DNA of 64,000 bases from Acinetobacter ihumii. GTDB taxonomy: Bacteria; Pseudomonadota; Gammaproteobacteria; Pseudomonadales; Moraxellaceae. The position numbers were made by a program, and so were the translations under genes. Under the pieces are notes generated by a model. That model did no database searches. It was given only the letters and a program-made list of their open reading frames with translations, and was not told the origin of the DNA. This document shows, piece after piece, positions 10,473 to 20,139 of this stretch (position 1 is its first letter; each line of letters begins with the position of its first letter). Location of the stretch: contig NZ_LR130760.1 of assembly GCF_900625095.1 (NCBI RefSeq), forward strand, positions 2,101,455 through 2,165,454, written 5' to 3'.

Positions 10473-10554
10473 CGTTTGGAGCCCTCATCAACACTTACCA
10501 AATTTCATTTTTTCTTTTATCTTTGAAGCAACACAATAACAAGTAGAACAACTT

Positions 10555-10974
10555 ATGTTTATCATTCGGCAGTTTATCAATAGCGATCTGGAAGACGTGA
10601 TTCATCTCTGGGAAATCTGTGGATTGACCCGTCCATGGAATAATCCAGAAATTGATATTTTTCGAAAGCTCAGTCAACAGGATGATTTATTTCTGGTTGC
10701 TATCAAAGATGAACAGTTGATTGCAGTATTGATGGGTGGCTATGACGGACATCGTGGCTGGATGAATTATTTAGCGGTTCATCCACAACAACAACGTTTA
10801 GGCATTGCCACGGCATTGGTACAACAACTGGAAAAACGTTTAATTGCACGTGGCTGCCCGAAAGTGCAACTGTTGGTGCGTCAGGATAATTTGCATGTGC
10901 AAAGTTTTTATGAAGAACTGGGCTATGAAGAAGCCGAGGTGGTCTGTCTTGGCAAACGTCTGATTCAGGACTAA
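10555..10974 (+). CDS. ypeA: GNAT acetyltransferase YpeA
   Basis: 139 residues, close to the 141 of E. coli YpeA, with matching landmarks LWEICGLTRPWNNPE near the start, MGGYDGHRG in the middle and LGKRLI at the end. The acetyl-CoA pyrophosphate loop is seen as QQQRLGIATAL (Q-x-x-G-I-A form). It transfers an acetyl group from acetyl-CoA to an unknown amine substrate. No strong ribosome site is visible (AAGTAGAACAA only). It is alone, between the terminator at 10.45 kb and the convergent FadL-type gene. Confidence 0.82.
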   Translation: MFIIRQFINSDLEDVIHLWEICGLTRPWNNPEIDIFRKLSQQDDLFLVAIKDEQLIAVLMGGYDGHRGWMNYLAVHPQQQRLGIATALVQQLEKRLIARGCPKVQLLVRQDNLHVQSFYEELGYEEAEVVCLGKRLIQD

Positions 10975-11142
10975 ATCGGATGAAAATCATTTAAACCTTC
11001 AACAGGCACTTAAAAATAAAGCACAAACCCATATTGAAACTTATCAAAAAAGTAAAAAGTGTAAACTTTAAAATCTGATCAAAAACATATAAATATTATA
11101 TTGTTTAAAACTATAAATCGTTAAATTTAAATGTTTAACTCT

Positions 11143-11178
11143 AGCCAAGACCTGATTGTTCAGCATCTTGGCTTTTTT
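11143..11178 (+). terminator. Hairpin with T tract downstream of ypeA
   Basis: Stem AGCCAAGA / TCTTGGCT followed by TTTTTT on the plus strand, 168 bases past the ypeA stop. The intervening bases carry no start-codon ORF. It probably ends ypeA read-through and may also slow the convergent FadL transcript. Confidence 0.7.
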
Positions 11179-11198
11179 ATATTCTAAACTTTGCCTGT

Positions 11199-12466
11199 TT
11201 AGAAATGATAACCATAAGCCAAACCAAAAATATGCTGACTCATCTCTAAATCTGCATTGCCGCCGCCAAATTCCGCAGGAATCGAATGATCCCCTTTCAG
11301 CTTATTCTTAAGTCCATATGTATAGGCAACGCTCAATTCTTGTTTGGGATCAAATTGCCAAGTTGCACCTAGGCTGACATGATTTTCAATCACACCGGGC
11401 GCCAAAATATTGAGAAAGGTTTGATCTTTCGAAATAGGCTGATCATTGTGGCTAAATCCTGCCCTTAATGTCAGGGTTGGGTTCAGTTGATAATTCGCCC
11501 CAATTTTATAGACGTAAATATCATCCCAGCCAAAGCCCTGTCCTTGCTCAGAGCCAAACACATGACCTGCATACAATGAGTCAAGACTAAAACGATTGCC
11601 AACAGAATCCACATCTGAATAATTAATTCGCTGTATGTCTGCCAGCAGATTTAATTTAGGTGTTGCCTGTAGCTTTAAACCCACGCCATAGCTTTCTGGC
11701 ACATCAAAACCACCTGCCTCTGCAAACAGTCCACGGTAATCATCAAAACGATCTGCTTTAATTTTTGAGCTATAGTTTGCCCAAGGCTGATCCGATCATT
11801 GAGTTGTGCCGTCCAGCCAATTCGCGCACCAATGCCAGTCGAGCTATCCTTGCCTTGATTGCTTAAATGTTGTCCATCACTTGAAAAAGGGGCAAAGCCT
11901 GCAATACCTTTGGCTTCAAAACGCTGATATAAAAAGTTGGCAGCCACCCCTATCGACTGGTGTTCACTATAACGCCATGCGACTGCTGGTGAAATAAATA
12001 GCTGCGATAAATCTACACCAGCCGAACCGGTATTGCCAAAAGCGGCATAAGGGTTTTGTTTATAACTGGTATTCATGCCCCCATTTCCATAAATCGCCAG
12101 ACCGAGTGCAACCTGATCATTCACTTTTTTATTGACTGCCAATTCAGGTAAAACAAAATATTCTCTGCCATTGGCATCGTATGTTCCGTTCATACCCGCC
12201 TGATTTCCTTCGACTTGGCTAGAACGCTTTGGATTAAACACGGTCGCGCCAATATCCAAACGGCTGTCCAACCAAGCCAAGCCCGCAGGATTATTGGCAA
12301 TCGTTAATGCATCGTTAAATTGTGCGATGGCTGCTCCAGCATTACCCTGTGCTTTCACACCATAGCCATGCATAAAATAGCCTGTCGTTGCAAAAGCAGG
12401 TGAACTCATCACGCTCCCCACCACACCCAATAAGGAGATGGAACCAATAAAAGATAAAGATTTCAT
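11199..12466 (-). pseudogene. FadL/OmpP1-type outer membrane porin, frameshifted
   Basis: Two overlapping frames make one protein of about 422 residues. The N-terminal part has a signal peptide (MKSLSFIGSISLLG ... AFA) and the FadL landmarks GNAGAA and NPAG; the C-terminal part has beta-strand repeats and a terminal aromatic YHF suited to outer membrane insertion. The frame breaks near 11774-11775: restoring one base (T on the coding strand) turns GQTIAQKL into GQTYSSKI and joins both halves without a gap. The family imports long-chain fatty acids or other hydrophobic compounds. It is either a true recent null allele or a sequencing error. Confidence 0.85.
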
Positions 12467-12583
12467 AAGATTAATTAATTTTAAAATAATATATGTTTAA
12501 GTATATTGATTTAAGTTCATTCTGTATCCTGATAAAAAATGCGTATCTTTTCTATTTTTTTCATAAGCAAGGATTACCAAGCT

Positions 12584-13312
12584 TTATTCAAGTTTTCCCA
12601 CTCTCAACAACACAGGAAATTCGATGTTTAGCAGTTGATCATCTACATATAATGACTCGATCTGATCAATCGGATCAATGCCATTCTGTTCCATATAATG
12701 TTTAACGGCTGACCATGTATGTAAATAATTGATGAATTGCTGAAAGCTCCACTGTAGCTGAATTTTAAAAGCAGGCATTTCGATTTCCTGAAAGGGAAAA
12801 GGAATGGTTTGATAGCCTTCATCAATATAATGCCGTTCTGCATCCCAAAAATTTTTGAGTGTGACTGAATATAATTTCTGAATAGCGTCGTTCAGTTGAG
12901 GCTCATTGACTTGAAGCAAACCATAACCCACCACCGCAAACACACCGTCTGGTTTAAGGGTACGTCGCACTTGCGCGTAGAACGCATCAAAATCAAACCA
13001 GTGAATCGCTTGCGCAACGGTAATTAAATCAAAGCATTGTGCAGGGAAACTGTTGCTTTCGGCTGTTTGTACCTGATAGCTGACATTTTCAAAATAAGGC
13101 GCATGTTGCAACTGGCTGGCACTCAAATCTGTCGCCACAATTTGGTCAAAGTACGGCACCAAAAGTTGAGTAAACTGCCCAGAACCCGCACCGCAATCCC
13201 AAGCAAATTGTCGTTCGGGGACAAATGTAAGTAAGCTCTGAACCAGCTCTTGTGGATAAGTCGGTCGTGCCTGTTGATAAAGTCGACTGTGTGCTGAGAA
13301 TAAATCCTTCAT
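12584..13312 (-). CDS. Class I SAM-dependent methyltransferase
   Basis: 242 residues. The SAM-binding motif I is WDCGAGSGQF (about 39-48), with an acidic residue at the end of strand 2 (VATDLSASQL) and a motif IV-like DLITVAQAIHWFD. This is the Methyltransf_11-type fold, and the SAHSRLYQQARPTYPQEL N-terminus is common to a family of uncharacterised bacterial enzymes. The substrate is unknown. It is alone, with the tRNA-Phe genes upstream on the same strand. Confidence 0.8.
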   Translation of the reverse strand: MKDLFSAHSRLYQQARPTYPQELVQSLLTFVPERQFAWDCGAGSGQFTQLLVPYFDQIVATDLSASQLQHAPYFENVSYQVQTAESNSFPAQCFDLITVAQAIHWFDFDAFYAQVRRTLKPDGVFAVVGYGLLQVNEPQLNDAIQKLYSVTLKNFWDAERHYIDEGYQTIPFPFQEIEMPAFKIQLQWSFQQFINYLHTWSAVKHYMEQNGIDPIDQIESLYVDDQLLNIEFPVLLRVGKLE

Positions 13313-13392
13313 TCGCTCAGCTCCTTGAAATCACTTCCTTGCTATTCACTATAAAATAAAAGTGATCCGTTTTTTGAAAAATTGTCGGACAA

Positions 13393-13427
13393 TAAAAAAA
13401 CCCCAAACAAGGTTTGGGGTTTTTTTG
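13393..13427. terminator. Bidirectional terminator after the tRNA-Phe copy
   Basis: CCCCAAAC / GTTTGGGG with a 3-base loop, an A tract on the left and a T tract on the right, so it can act on both strands. On the minus strand it ends the tRNA-Phe transcript. Confidence 0.85.
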
Positions 13428-13431
13428 AATA

Positions 13432-13507
13432 TGGTGGCGTGAGGCAGGATCGAACTGCCGACACACGGATTTTCAATCCGTTGCTCTACCGACTGAGCTA
13501 TCGCGCC
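13432..13507 (-). tRNA. tRNA-Phe (GAA), copy 1
   Basis: 76 nt with encoded CCA, anticodon GAA in a TTGAAAA loop, D arm GCTCAGTCGGTAGAGC and T arm around TTCGATC. The acceptor stem GGCGCGA / TCACGCC pairs except for a C5-A68 mismatch. The gene is identical to copy 2, about 140 bases away on the same strand. Confidence 0.95.
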
Positions 13508-13586
13508 GATGGCGTGTATTAAGCCGTATCTGACCCCATTAGTCAATCAAAATCAGCATCTTTTTCATTGAATGTCTTTTTTTTAC

Positions 13587-13617
13587 TCAAAAAAAATCCC
13601 TGATGGGATCAGGGATT
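13587..13617 (-). terminator. Terminator after tRNA-Phe copy 2
   Basis: AATCCCTGAT / ATCAGGGATT with a 3-base loop, followed on the minus strand by an eight-base T run. Each tRNA-Phe copy therefore has its own terminator. Confidence 0.85.
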
Positions 13618-13644
13618 GAAAACACAAATAAGGTTTTAAAAATA

Positions 13645-13720
13645 TGGTGGCGTGAGGCAGGATCGAACTGCCGACACACGGATTTTCAATCCGTTGCTCT
13701 ACCGACTGAGCTATCGCGCC
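13645..13720 (-). tRNA. tRNA-Phe (GAA), copy 2
   Basis: 76 nt, base-for-base the same as copy 1 including the C5-A68 acceptor mismatch and encoded CCA. The flanks differ between the copies, so each was kept as a separate unit with its own terminator. Confidence 0.95.
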
Positions 13721-13825
13721 GATGTGGGCGTATTAAACAATGTTCAAACCATTGCGTCAAGCCACTGCGCTCATTTTTTACTTAATCGTTTAGTTTTAAA
13801 GCAGCAATATCTGTAAAATTTATGC

Positions 13826-14209
13826 TTAAACCGATAATTTTCCAATATGTGCCAAACAGCGATGAATCGCGCCGCAACCCGGTTCAAAAAACTTCACCCC
13901 TTTTTCTTCTTCCAGTCGACAGACCTCACCGACTAGTCGCTCAGCCACACCCCGTCCACGATTGGCAGGATGTACAACAATATATTCCAGCATTCGGCTT
14001 TCACCTTGTCCTGTACACCAGATTGCACCTATAATCTTGCTGTTAAATTCAGCGGTATAGACTGTGGTATACTGCGCCAGATTTTGTTCTAGCTGCTCAA
14101 GTGCATCTTGCCCATCGCCAAATTCGGGACTTGTGTCATACAGTCGCTCAAGCTGGCTGCGCATTTCTTCGTTTTCAAGTGAAGTATAAGCATGTACGGT
14201 TATAGGCAT
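13826..14209 (-). CDS. GNAT protein, PanZ/PanM-like acetyl-CoA sensor
   Basis: 127 residues, the length of E. coli PanM/PanZ. A GNAT core is seen, with VVHPANRGRGVAERLVGEV as the acetyl-CoA loop. PanZ proteins bind acetyl-CoA and promote maturation of aspartate decarboxylase PanD in pantothenate synthesis; the PanZ label rests on length and general resemblance, and a plain acetyltransferase is possible. The ATG follows GGAGGGTTAATCC on the minus strand, a strong ribosome site. It diverges from hisB. Confidence 0.65.
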   Translation of the reverse strand: MPITVHAYTSLENEEMRSQLERLYDTSPEFGDGQDALEQLEQNLAQYTTVYTAEFNSKIIGAIWCTGQGESRMLEYIVVHPANRGRGVAERLVGEVCRLEEEKGVKFFEPGCGAIHRCLAHIGKLSV

Positions 14210-14309
14210 GGATTAACCCTCCTGAGCAATCTAGGATGCTGTCACTTTTTCGTCACAGCGAATTGAGCTTTATATTCATCATTTTTAACGTTTTTTGAGG
14301 AACGTGTCC

Positions 14310-14903
14310 ATGACAGAGCGTATCAGTGAAGTGGTAAGAAATACCAATGAGACCAAAATTCGAGTTCGTTTGAATCTCGATGGTTCTGGTCAAGGCACAC
14401 TGAACACTGGAGTTCCATTTTTAGACCATATGATTGATCAAATCAAGCGTCACGGTCTATTTGACATTGATATTCACTGTGACGGTGATCTGGAGATTGA
14501 TGATCATCATACTGTAGAGGACTGCGGTATTACGCTCGGTCAGGCATTTGCTCAGGCTTTGGGTGATAAAAAAGGTTTACGCCGTTATGGACATTTTTAT
14601 GCGCCACTGGATGAAGCCCTGTCACGTGTGGTGGTAGATTTGTCTGGTCGTCCGGGCTTATTTATGGATATTCCATTTACCCGTGCCCGTATTGGGACAT
14701 TCGATGTCGACTTGTTTTCTGAATTTTTTCAGGGCTTTGTCAACCATGCGTTAATGACTCTACATATTGATAATCTTAAAGGCAAAAATAGTCATCACCA
14801 GATTGAAAGCGTATTTAAAGCCTTTGCTCGCGCGCTGCGCATGGCCTGTGAAATTGATCCACGTGCAGCAGGCACCATTGCATCGACCAAAGGTAGCCTG
14901 TAA
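14310..14903 (+). CDS. hisB: Imidazoleglycerol-phosphate dehydratase HisB
   Basis: 197 residues from the ATG at 14310, which has GAGG nine bases upstream; the frame upstream begins only with TTG. The manganese-binding histidine motifs are visible: [24 protein letters not shown], and in the second half HALMTLHID and [16 protein letters not shown]. It dehydrates imidazoleglycerol phosphate to imidazoleacetol phosphate. It is monofunctional (no phosphatase domain). Its stop overlaps the hisH start in TAATG. Confidence 0.96.
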   Translation: MTERISEVVRNTNETKIRVRLNLDGSGQGTLNTGVPFLDHMIDQIKRHGLFDIDIHCDGDLEIDDHHTVEDCGITLGQAFAQALGDKKGLRRYGHFYAPLDEALSRVVVDLSGRPGLFMDIPFTRARIGTFDVDLFSEFFQGFVNHALMTLHIDNLKGKNSHHQIESVFKAFARALRMACEIDPRAAGTIASTKGSL

Positions 14904-15520
14904 TGACGCGTATTGCTTTACTTGATTATGGCATGGGCAACCTCCACTCGGCAGCCAAAGCGCTTGAGCATGTCGGTGCAACGGTTGATGTGACCAATGA
15001 TCCAAAACTAATTGCCAAAGCAGATAAAATCGTTTTCCCGGGCGTCGGTGCCATGCGTGATTGTATGCAAGGCATGCATGAAGCAGGAATTGACGAGGTG
15101 GTGAAGCAGTCGGTATTTAATAAACCCGTATTGGCCATTTGTGTCGGCATGCAAGCCCTCATGCAACGTTCTGAAGAAAATGGTGGTGCTGATGCCCTCG
15201 GTATTTTTCAGGGAGTGGTGAAACATTTTCCCCATGTGGAAGGTTTAAAAGTGCCGCATATGGGCTGGAATCAGGTCCATCAAACTGACCCCACCCATCC
15301 GATGTGGAAAGATATCGAACAAGGTGCGCGTTTTTATTTTGTGCACAGCTATTATGTGGAACCACAAGATCCTGCATTGGTCGCTGCAACATGTGATTAT
15401 GCATTGCCTTTTTGCACTGCAATTCATCAGGATAACCTATTTGCCACTCAGTTCCATCCAGAAAAAAGCCATACCGCAGGTTTGCAACTTTTAAAAAATT
15501 TCGTGGAATGGAATATTTGA
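14903..15520 (+). CDS. hisH: Imidazole glycerol phosphate synthase glutaminase subunit HisH
   Basis: 205 residues, class I glutamine amidotransferase. The nucleophile Cys lies in [11 protein letters not shown] (about residue 80) and the His-Glu pair in [10 protein letters not shown] near residue 187. It supplies ammonia to HisF to make IGP and AICAR. It overlaps hisB by one base, so the two are translationally coupled; its partner HisF is encoded 7.4 kb away. Confidence 0.96.
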   Translation: MTRIALLDYGMGNLHSAAKALEHVGATVDVTNDPKLIAKADKIVFPGVGAMRDCMQGMHEAGIDEVVKQSVFNKPVLAICVGMQALMQRSEENGGADALGIFQGVVKHFPHVEGLKVPHMGWNQVHQTDPTHPMWKDIEQGARFYFVHSYYVEPQDPALVAATCDYALPFCTAIHQDNLFATQFHPEKSHTAGLQLLKNFVEWNI

Positions 15521-15527
15521 TCTTGAT

Positions 15528-15559
15528 GTGGATCAGGTCAAAATACTGACTTGATCCAC
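15528..15559 (+). terminator. Hairpin after hisH
   Basis: GTGGATCA...GTCA pairs with TGAC...TGATCCAC 8 bases after the hisH stop. There is no clear T run, so it may stabilise the mRNA end or be a weak terminator. Confidence 0.4.
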
Positions 15560-15681
15560 CAAATTAATCACAAAAAATACAGATACTATAAGTTACTTTT
15601 TATTTTTGTTTTATACTTTACACTTGTTCTCATTCACGATTTATTAAAATAAAGGTCGTCAAGATCAATTAGGGAAAAACC

Positions 15682-16191
15682 ATGCGTTCTTCGGCTCAGG
15701 GTACTCGTCTTGCCAATGATTCTCCTTTAAATCCGAAAGGTCGATTTAGTCGACTCTCTTATGCAGCTTGGTCACTATTAAGCACTCTTTTTTTTCTCAT
15801 CGCCTGTATCAGTCTCGGTTTTGGTATTCTCCAGATGAGTCAGCGGGAAGTTACACTGTCAAATCAGTTTTCATTTTTTGTTTTTTTTGCAGTCGGTAGT
15901 TTGTATCTGATTTTTCTTTATACTAATTTTGTTTTTATTATCCGTCGTTTACATGATCGAAATCAAAACGGCTGGCTGTCGATCCTGTATCTTATTCCTG
16001 TGGTGAATTTGTTCTTTATTGCATACTTACTCAGTGCGAGAGGCTGTGAACGTCTCAATGATTTTGGTCCAGCACGTTATACATGTTCTTGGGAAAAAAT
16101 TCTCGGCTGGATTTACATTGCGTTTATTCCTGTTGCATGCATCGTGGCAATGTGGACTGCGATCACGCTACCGAGCTATCAAAATTATTAA
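15682..16191 (+). CDS. DUF805 family inner membrane protein
   Basis: 169 residues with four hydrophobic segments (about 29-50, 62-86, 103-119, 144-162). The patterns GRFSRLSYAAW and IRRLHDRNQNGWLS are the DUF805 signature (R-x-S-R-x-x-Y and RRxHDxxxxGW). Function is unknown for the family. It sits between hisH and hisA in the same direction, with about 160 and 140 base gaps, so it may be read with them but is not a histidine enzyme. Confidence 0.82.
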   Translation: MRSSAQGTRLANDSPLNPKGRFSRLSYAAWSLLSTLFFLIACISLGFGILQMSQREVTLSNQFSFFVFFAVGSLYLIFLYTNFVFIIRRLHDRNQNGWLSILYLIPVVNLFFIAYLLSARGCERLNDFGPARYTCSWEKILGWIYIAFIPVACIVAMWTAITLPSYQNY

Positions 16192-16331
16192 TCTAGTGCA
16201 TTGAACTGACATTGCCACATAAAAATATCTGTAATTAAACGAAATGTTGACATCGCTGACTTAGCAATTGGGTTAGAGTTTGTTAAGATGACGCAAATTT
16301 TTATTTTTATGATGAAGCAAGGAGCGAAAGC

Positions 16332-17063
16332 ATGCTGATCATCCCTGCAATTGACCTGAAAGATGGAAAGTGTGTTCGTTTAAAACAAGGCCGCATGGAA
16401 GACGATACTGTGTTTTCTGATGATCCTGTCGCGACAGCACAGCATTGGGTGAATGAAGGTGCCCGCCGTTTGCATCTGGTCGATTTAAACGGTGCTTTCG
16501 CTGGTACCCCCATTCATAAACCTGTGGTTGAGGCGATTGCCAAAGCTCAACCAGAACTGCCAATTCAGATTGGGGGCGGGATCCGTTCACTTGAAACTAT
16601 TGAGCACTATCTGGATGCGGGCGTATCTTTTGTCATTATTGGCACCAAAGCCGTTCAAAACCCTGAATTTGTAGAAGAAGCATGCAAACAGTTTGGTGGA
16701 CATATTATTGTCGGGATTGATGCCAAAGAGGGCTTGGTCGCAACTGATGGCTGGGCGAATGTCACCAATGTCAAAGCCACAGATTTAGCGAAACGCTTTG
16801 CTGATGCAGGTGTGTCTAGCATTGTCTATACAGATATTGCCCGTGATGGCATGATGCAAGGTGTGAATGTCGAACAAACTGTGCATCTGGCGCAATATTC
16901 GGGTTTACCCGTGATTGCCTCTGGCGGGGTGACCAATCTTGAAGATGTTCGCTTACTCAAAGACCAACCGGGAATTTTGGGGGCAATTACAGGTCGTGCG
17001 ATTTACGAGGGAACTTTAAGCCTACGTGAAGCACAGCTTTTGCTTGACCAACAAGCACTTTAA
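16332..17063 (+). CDS. hisA: ProFAR isomerase HisA
   Basis: 243 residues, a TIM barrel made of two half-barrels. The catalytic acids lie in PAIDLKDG (D8) and [11 protein letters not shown] (second half); phosphate loops are IGGGIRS and ASGGV. It converts ProFAR to PRFAR in histidine synthesis. The ribosome site AAGGAGCG precedes the ATG. Confidence 0.96.
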   Translation: MLIIPAIDLKDGKCVRLKQGRMEDDTVFSDDPVATAQHWVNEGARRLHLVDLNGAFAGTPIHKPVVEAIAKAQPELPIQIGGGIRSLETIEHYLDAGVSFVIIGTKAVQNPEFVEEACKQFGGHIIVGIDAKEGLVATDGWANVTNVKATDLAKRFADAGVSSIVYTDIARDGMMQGVNVEQTVHLAQYSGLPVIASGGVTNLEDVRLLKDQPGILGAITGRAIYEGTLSLREAQLLLDQQAL

Positions 17064-17079
17064 ATACCTTCAAAACCAA

Positions 17080-17106
17080 AACGGGCGATTTATTCGCCCG
17101 TTTTTT
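17080..17106 (+). terminator. Terminator after hisA
   Basis: ACGGGCGA / TCGCCCGT hairpin with a short loop and a T run, 17 bases after the stop. It ends the his segment. Confidence 0.9.
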
Positions 17107-17261
17107 ATGGTCTGATCTGTCTAATAATGCGCGATTCAACTCAAATTGAGTGGATGAATCAACCTAGCATCCTTTAGATGCTTAGCTACAACTCACACAT
17201 TCCGAACCCATATACTTGAATCGGTCTTTAGCAATGTCTGAACATAATGAAAGCGTGGCAA

Positions 17262-18680
17262 TTAAAACGATACCATCTTTCCAGGATTCATCATGGCACC
17301 TAAGCCATAAGCACCTTTGGCCATAGGAATGACCACAGGTGCCAAAGCTCTACCCCAGAGAATGTCCTGATGCTGAATTTGTGTGAGCATCTCGAAGTCT
17401 GAAGAATTACCACAGAAATCATCGGCAATGGCTTTACCAATACGCACTGTTTGCGCAACACCATGACCACTCCAGCCATGTACAGCATAAATTGGAAATT
17501 TACTTTCCGATTTACGACTATCCGTTGCACCATTGACAGTCAAATCAGTGGTACCACTCCATACGAAGTCTAGCTCGACCTGTTCAAGCTGAGGAAATAC
17601 ATGCTGAATACGACCTTTTAAATAGTGTCCAGTTTTTTCAGCATTCCAACAGTTGCCTGTTCCCTGCCCCCCAAACAGTAGACGATTTTTAGACACTCCA
17701 CGATAATAATCAATTTGAAATTGCGTATCATAAACGGGATGATCATGCGGCAATAATTCATTGATCTCTATTTCCAGCGGAGCAGTAGTACACACATAGG
17801 TGTAAAATGGAATCGTTGTCTGATTTTTTTCTTGCAGTAATTTAAAAGAAGCATGATGTACAGCCAACACCACACTTTTTCGGGCTTTAATACATCCATT
17901 GGTTGTTTCTACATAAATACCATCTTCTCGTTCCTGCATCGAGATGACTTCGGTATGTTCATAGACCTGTCCGCCCTGCTGGCAAAAACCATAAATTAGA
18001 CCACGATTTAAGGCCAATGGATGAATATGTCCACCTAAGCGATCGATTAATCCTCCAAAATAATTTTTAGATTTTACATACTCATATAATTCATGTTGAC
18101 CTACAACTTGAGTATGATCTTCACCCAGATATTTTCGGGCATCCCCGCTCTGGGTTAATGCAACCAGATGCCCTTGATGTACCGCAGCCGTGATGTGACC
18201 TCGTTTTCTAGCAGTCTGGATGTCATAGCGTTCTAAAATCGAGTCAATTAAATCCATTGCTTCCGTGGAAGTGAAATGCCATAACTTTTTGGCATCTGCA
18301 TGACTTAAATGCTCAATCATTTCTTCAGCTTCCCAACGGGCAAGTCCCGGTGTGAGCTGCCCACCATTACGTCCTGATGCTCCACTGCCAATACGATTTT
18401 TTTCAACTAGAACGGTATCTACACCCTGCTCTGCCAGATGTAATGCGGTCGAAGCACCCAGTAATCCGCCACCAATCACTAACACATCACATTCTACATC
18501 CGCATTCAGACATTCAAATTGATGCCAATCGGCCAAAGAACTTTCATAGTAATTGGCTGGATGCTGTATATCACCATGTTGCGGATTCAACCAGTTCCAC
18601 TCTTTGTGACTGGTAAGCGTTTGGCTGGCTTTAAACTCTACATCGTTCAATAAAACAGGTTGATTCACAAGATTTTTCAT
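17262..18680 (-). CDS. FAD-dependent amine oxidoreductase (DAO/PuuB-like)
   Basis: 472 residues from the ATG at 18680; a GTG four codons earlier is also possible. The dinucleotide motif DVLVIGGGLLGASTALHLAEQG (split here: VLVIGGGLLG then STALHLAEQG) begins near residue 64, followed by GSGASGRNGGQ, typical of gamma-glutamylputrescine oxidase and related DAO-family enzymes. A C-terminal GWSGHGVAQT segment completes the FAD site. It probably oxidises an amine. A permease gene lies 30 bases upstream on the same strand, so the pair looks like an uptake-and-oxidation unit for a polyamine or amino acid. Confidence 0.82.
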   Translation of the reverse strand: MKNLVNQPVLLNDVEFKASQTLTSHKEWNWLNPQHGDIQHPANYYESSLADWHQFECLNADVECDVLVIGGGLLGASTALHLAEQGVDTVLVEKNRIGSGASGRNGGQLTPGLARWEAEEMIEHLSHADAKKLWHFTSTEAMDLIDSILERYDIQTARKRGHITAAVHQGHLVALTQSGDARKYLGEDHTQVVGQHELYEYVKSKNYFGGLIDRLGGHIHPLALNRGLIYGFCQQGGQVYEHTEVISMQEREDGIYVETTNGCIKARKSVVLAVHHASFKLLQEKNQTTIPFYTYVCTTAPLEIEINELLPHDHPVYDTQFQIDYYRGVSKNRLLFGGQGTGNCWNAEKTGHYLKGRIQHVFPQLEQVELDFVWSGTTDLTVNGATDSRKSESKFPIYAVHGWSGHGVAQTVRIGKAIADDFCGNSSDFEMLTQIQHQDILWGRALAPVVIPMAKGAYGLGAMMNPGKMVSF

Positions 18681-18710
18681 TTTCCAACTCACTCTTCATT
18701 CATACAGGGC

Positions 18711-20039
18711 TTAGGCATTGCTCATGACAACGCTTTGCTTCTTGAATTTTTTATAGATAAAAATAGCCATACCGATCGCTAGCCATACACAACCAAAGTG
18801 AAGCGCAGCCGCATCAAGATTCAGCCAGAGACAAATAATGGCAGCCACAGAAAGGATCGGAAGCAGCAGATTTTTCATGATGTTTTTCCAGCCATGACGT
18901 TGTCTTTTTTTCACATAAAAGTGCATAAAGACCGAGAAATTTACCGCCGTAAACGCAATTAGCGCGCCGAAACTAATTAGGCTCACCACCGTCGCCAAGT
19001 CCAGTAACATGGCTGACATGGAAATACAGCCAATCACAAGCACCGAATACAGCGGCGTACCTAGTTTTGGACTAAAGCTGCCAAAGATTTTTTTATAAAA
19101 AATGCCATCTTTACCCATAATATGAATCAGACGCGCAGCACTGGCATGGGTCGCCAAACCTGAAGCAATGGTATTCATGATCTGTCCGCATAAAAAGACC
19201 GCCTGAAAGAACGCTCCACCCACGTATAAAACAATTTCAGGTAGAGCTTCACTCGGATGTTTAAAGCGCGTGTTATCTGGAAAATACAATTGAATAAACC
19301 ATGACGCACTGATGAAAATAACGCCCCCTGCCAAAGTCGTTAGAATAACAGCTTGAGGAATGACTTTTTTAGGCTGCTGAGTCTCCTGCGATAGCGTAGT
19401 CACTGCATCAAAGCCCAAGAAGGAGAAACACAGAATGGACGCTCCTGCAATTAAGGGAAGCAGTTGTGAATCTCCATTCCATAAAGGAGCCAGAGTCAAA
19501 ACATGCTCATAGCCTTGGCTTGTACCAATTCCTTTAATGACCAGATAAATAAATACCAGCATTAGCACAATCGGAGCAAACACAAAAAGCAAACTTAAAT
19601 GAGCTAAAATCTGGATACGGAAACAATTCACCAATGTCACAAGTCCAGCTGCCAGCATCACCCAAAACCAGTAAGGTATGCTGGGAATTAAGGCGTGTAA
19701 GTAAATTCCTGCCAACAGGGCATTGATCAATGGCAATAACAGATAGTCCAGTAATGCACACCATCCCACAAAAAAACCAGCCGTCGCACCGCAACTTTCA
19801 GCGGTATAACTATAGGCGGAACCCGGTCGTTCTGAACAACGACTAAAACGCGCATAGCTGATAGCAGTCAGGAGCATCGCGACCAAGGCAAATATATAGG
19901 CGAGTGGAACACGTCCATCTGTAGTGTCTGACACAATCCCAAACGTATCAAAAACCGTCATAGGCGTCATGTAGGCGATACCGACAATCACCACCTGCCA
20001 CAATGTCAATTTTTGAATAGAGGCTTTCTCAGTTTTCAC
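18711..20039 (-). CDS. APC family amino acid/polyamine permease
   Basis: 442 residues with about twelve membrane segments, starting IQKLTLWQVVIVGIAYMTPM and carrying the APC-type SERPGSAYSYT and FLGFDAVTTLSQET motifs. It resembles the putrescine importer PuuP group. The start is GTG with AGGTG eight bases upstream. It is followed after 30 bases by the amine oxidoreductase, which supports polyamine or amine transport, though the substrate is an inference. Confidence 0.82.
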   Translation of the reverse strand: MKTEKASIQKLTLWQVVIVGIAYMTPMTVFDTFGIVSDTTDGRVPLAYIFALVAMLLTAISYARFSRCSERPGSAYSYTAESCGATAGFFVGWCALLDYLLLPLINALLAGIYLHALIPSIPYWFWVMLAAGLVTLVNCFRIQILAHLSLLFVFAPIVLMLVFIYLVIKGIGTSQGYEHVLTLAPLWNGDSQLLPLIAGASILCFSFLGFDAVTTLSQETQQPKKVIPQAVILTTLAGGVIFISASWFIQLYFPDNTRFKHPSEALPEIVLYVGGAFFQAVFLCGQIMNTIASGLATHASAARLIHIMGKDGIFYKKIFGSFSPKLGTPLYSVLVIGCISMSAMLLDLATVVSLISFGALIAFTAVNFSVFMHFYVKKRQRHGWKNIMKNLLLPILSVAAIICLWLNLDAAALHFGCVWLAIGMAIFIYKKFKKQSVVMSNA

Positions 20040-20139
20040 TTTATTTTCACCTGAAATAAAATAATGTTCAGTTGATTATTCTTTTGCAATAACTATGCCA
20101 TATAATAAAAAAACATTTCTTAATTCCAGTGAGAATAAA

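Noticed and set aside
10981..11078. Possible small frame after ypeA ending in KSKKCKL
   Set aside because: It has no usable start codon and no ribosome site.
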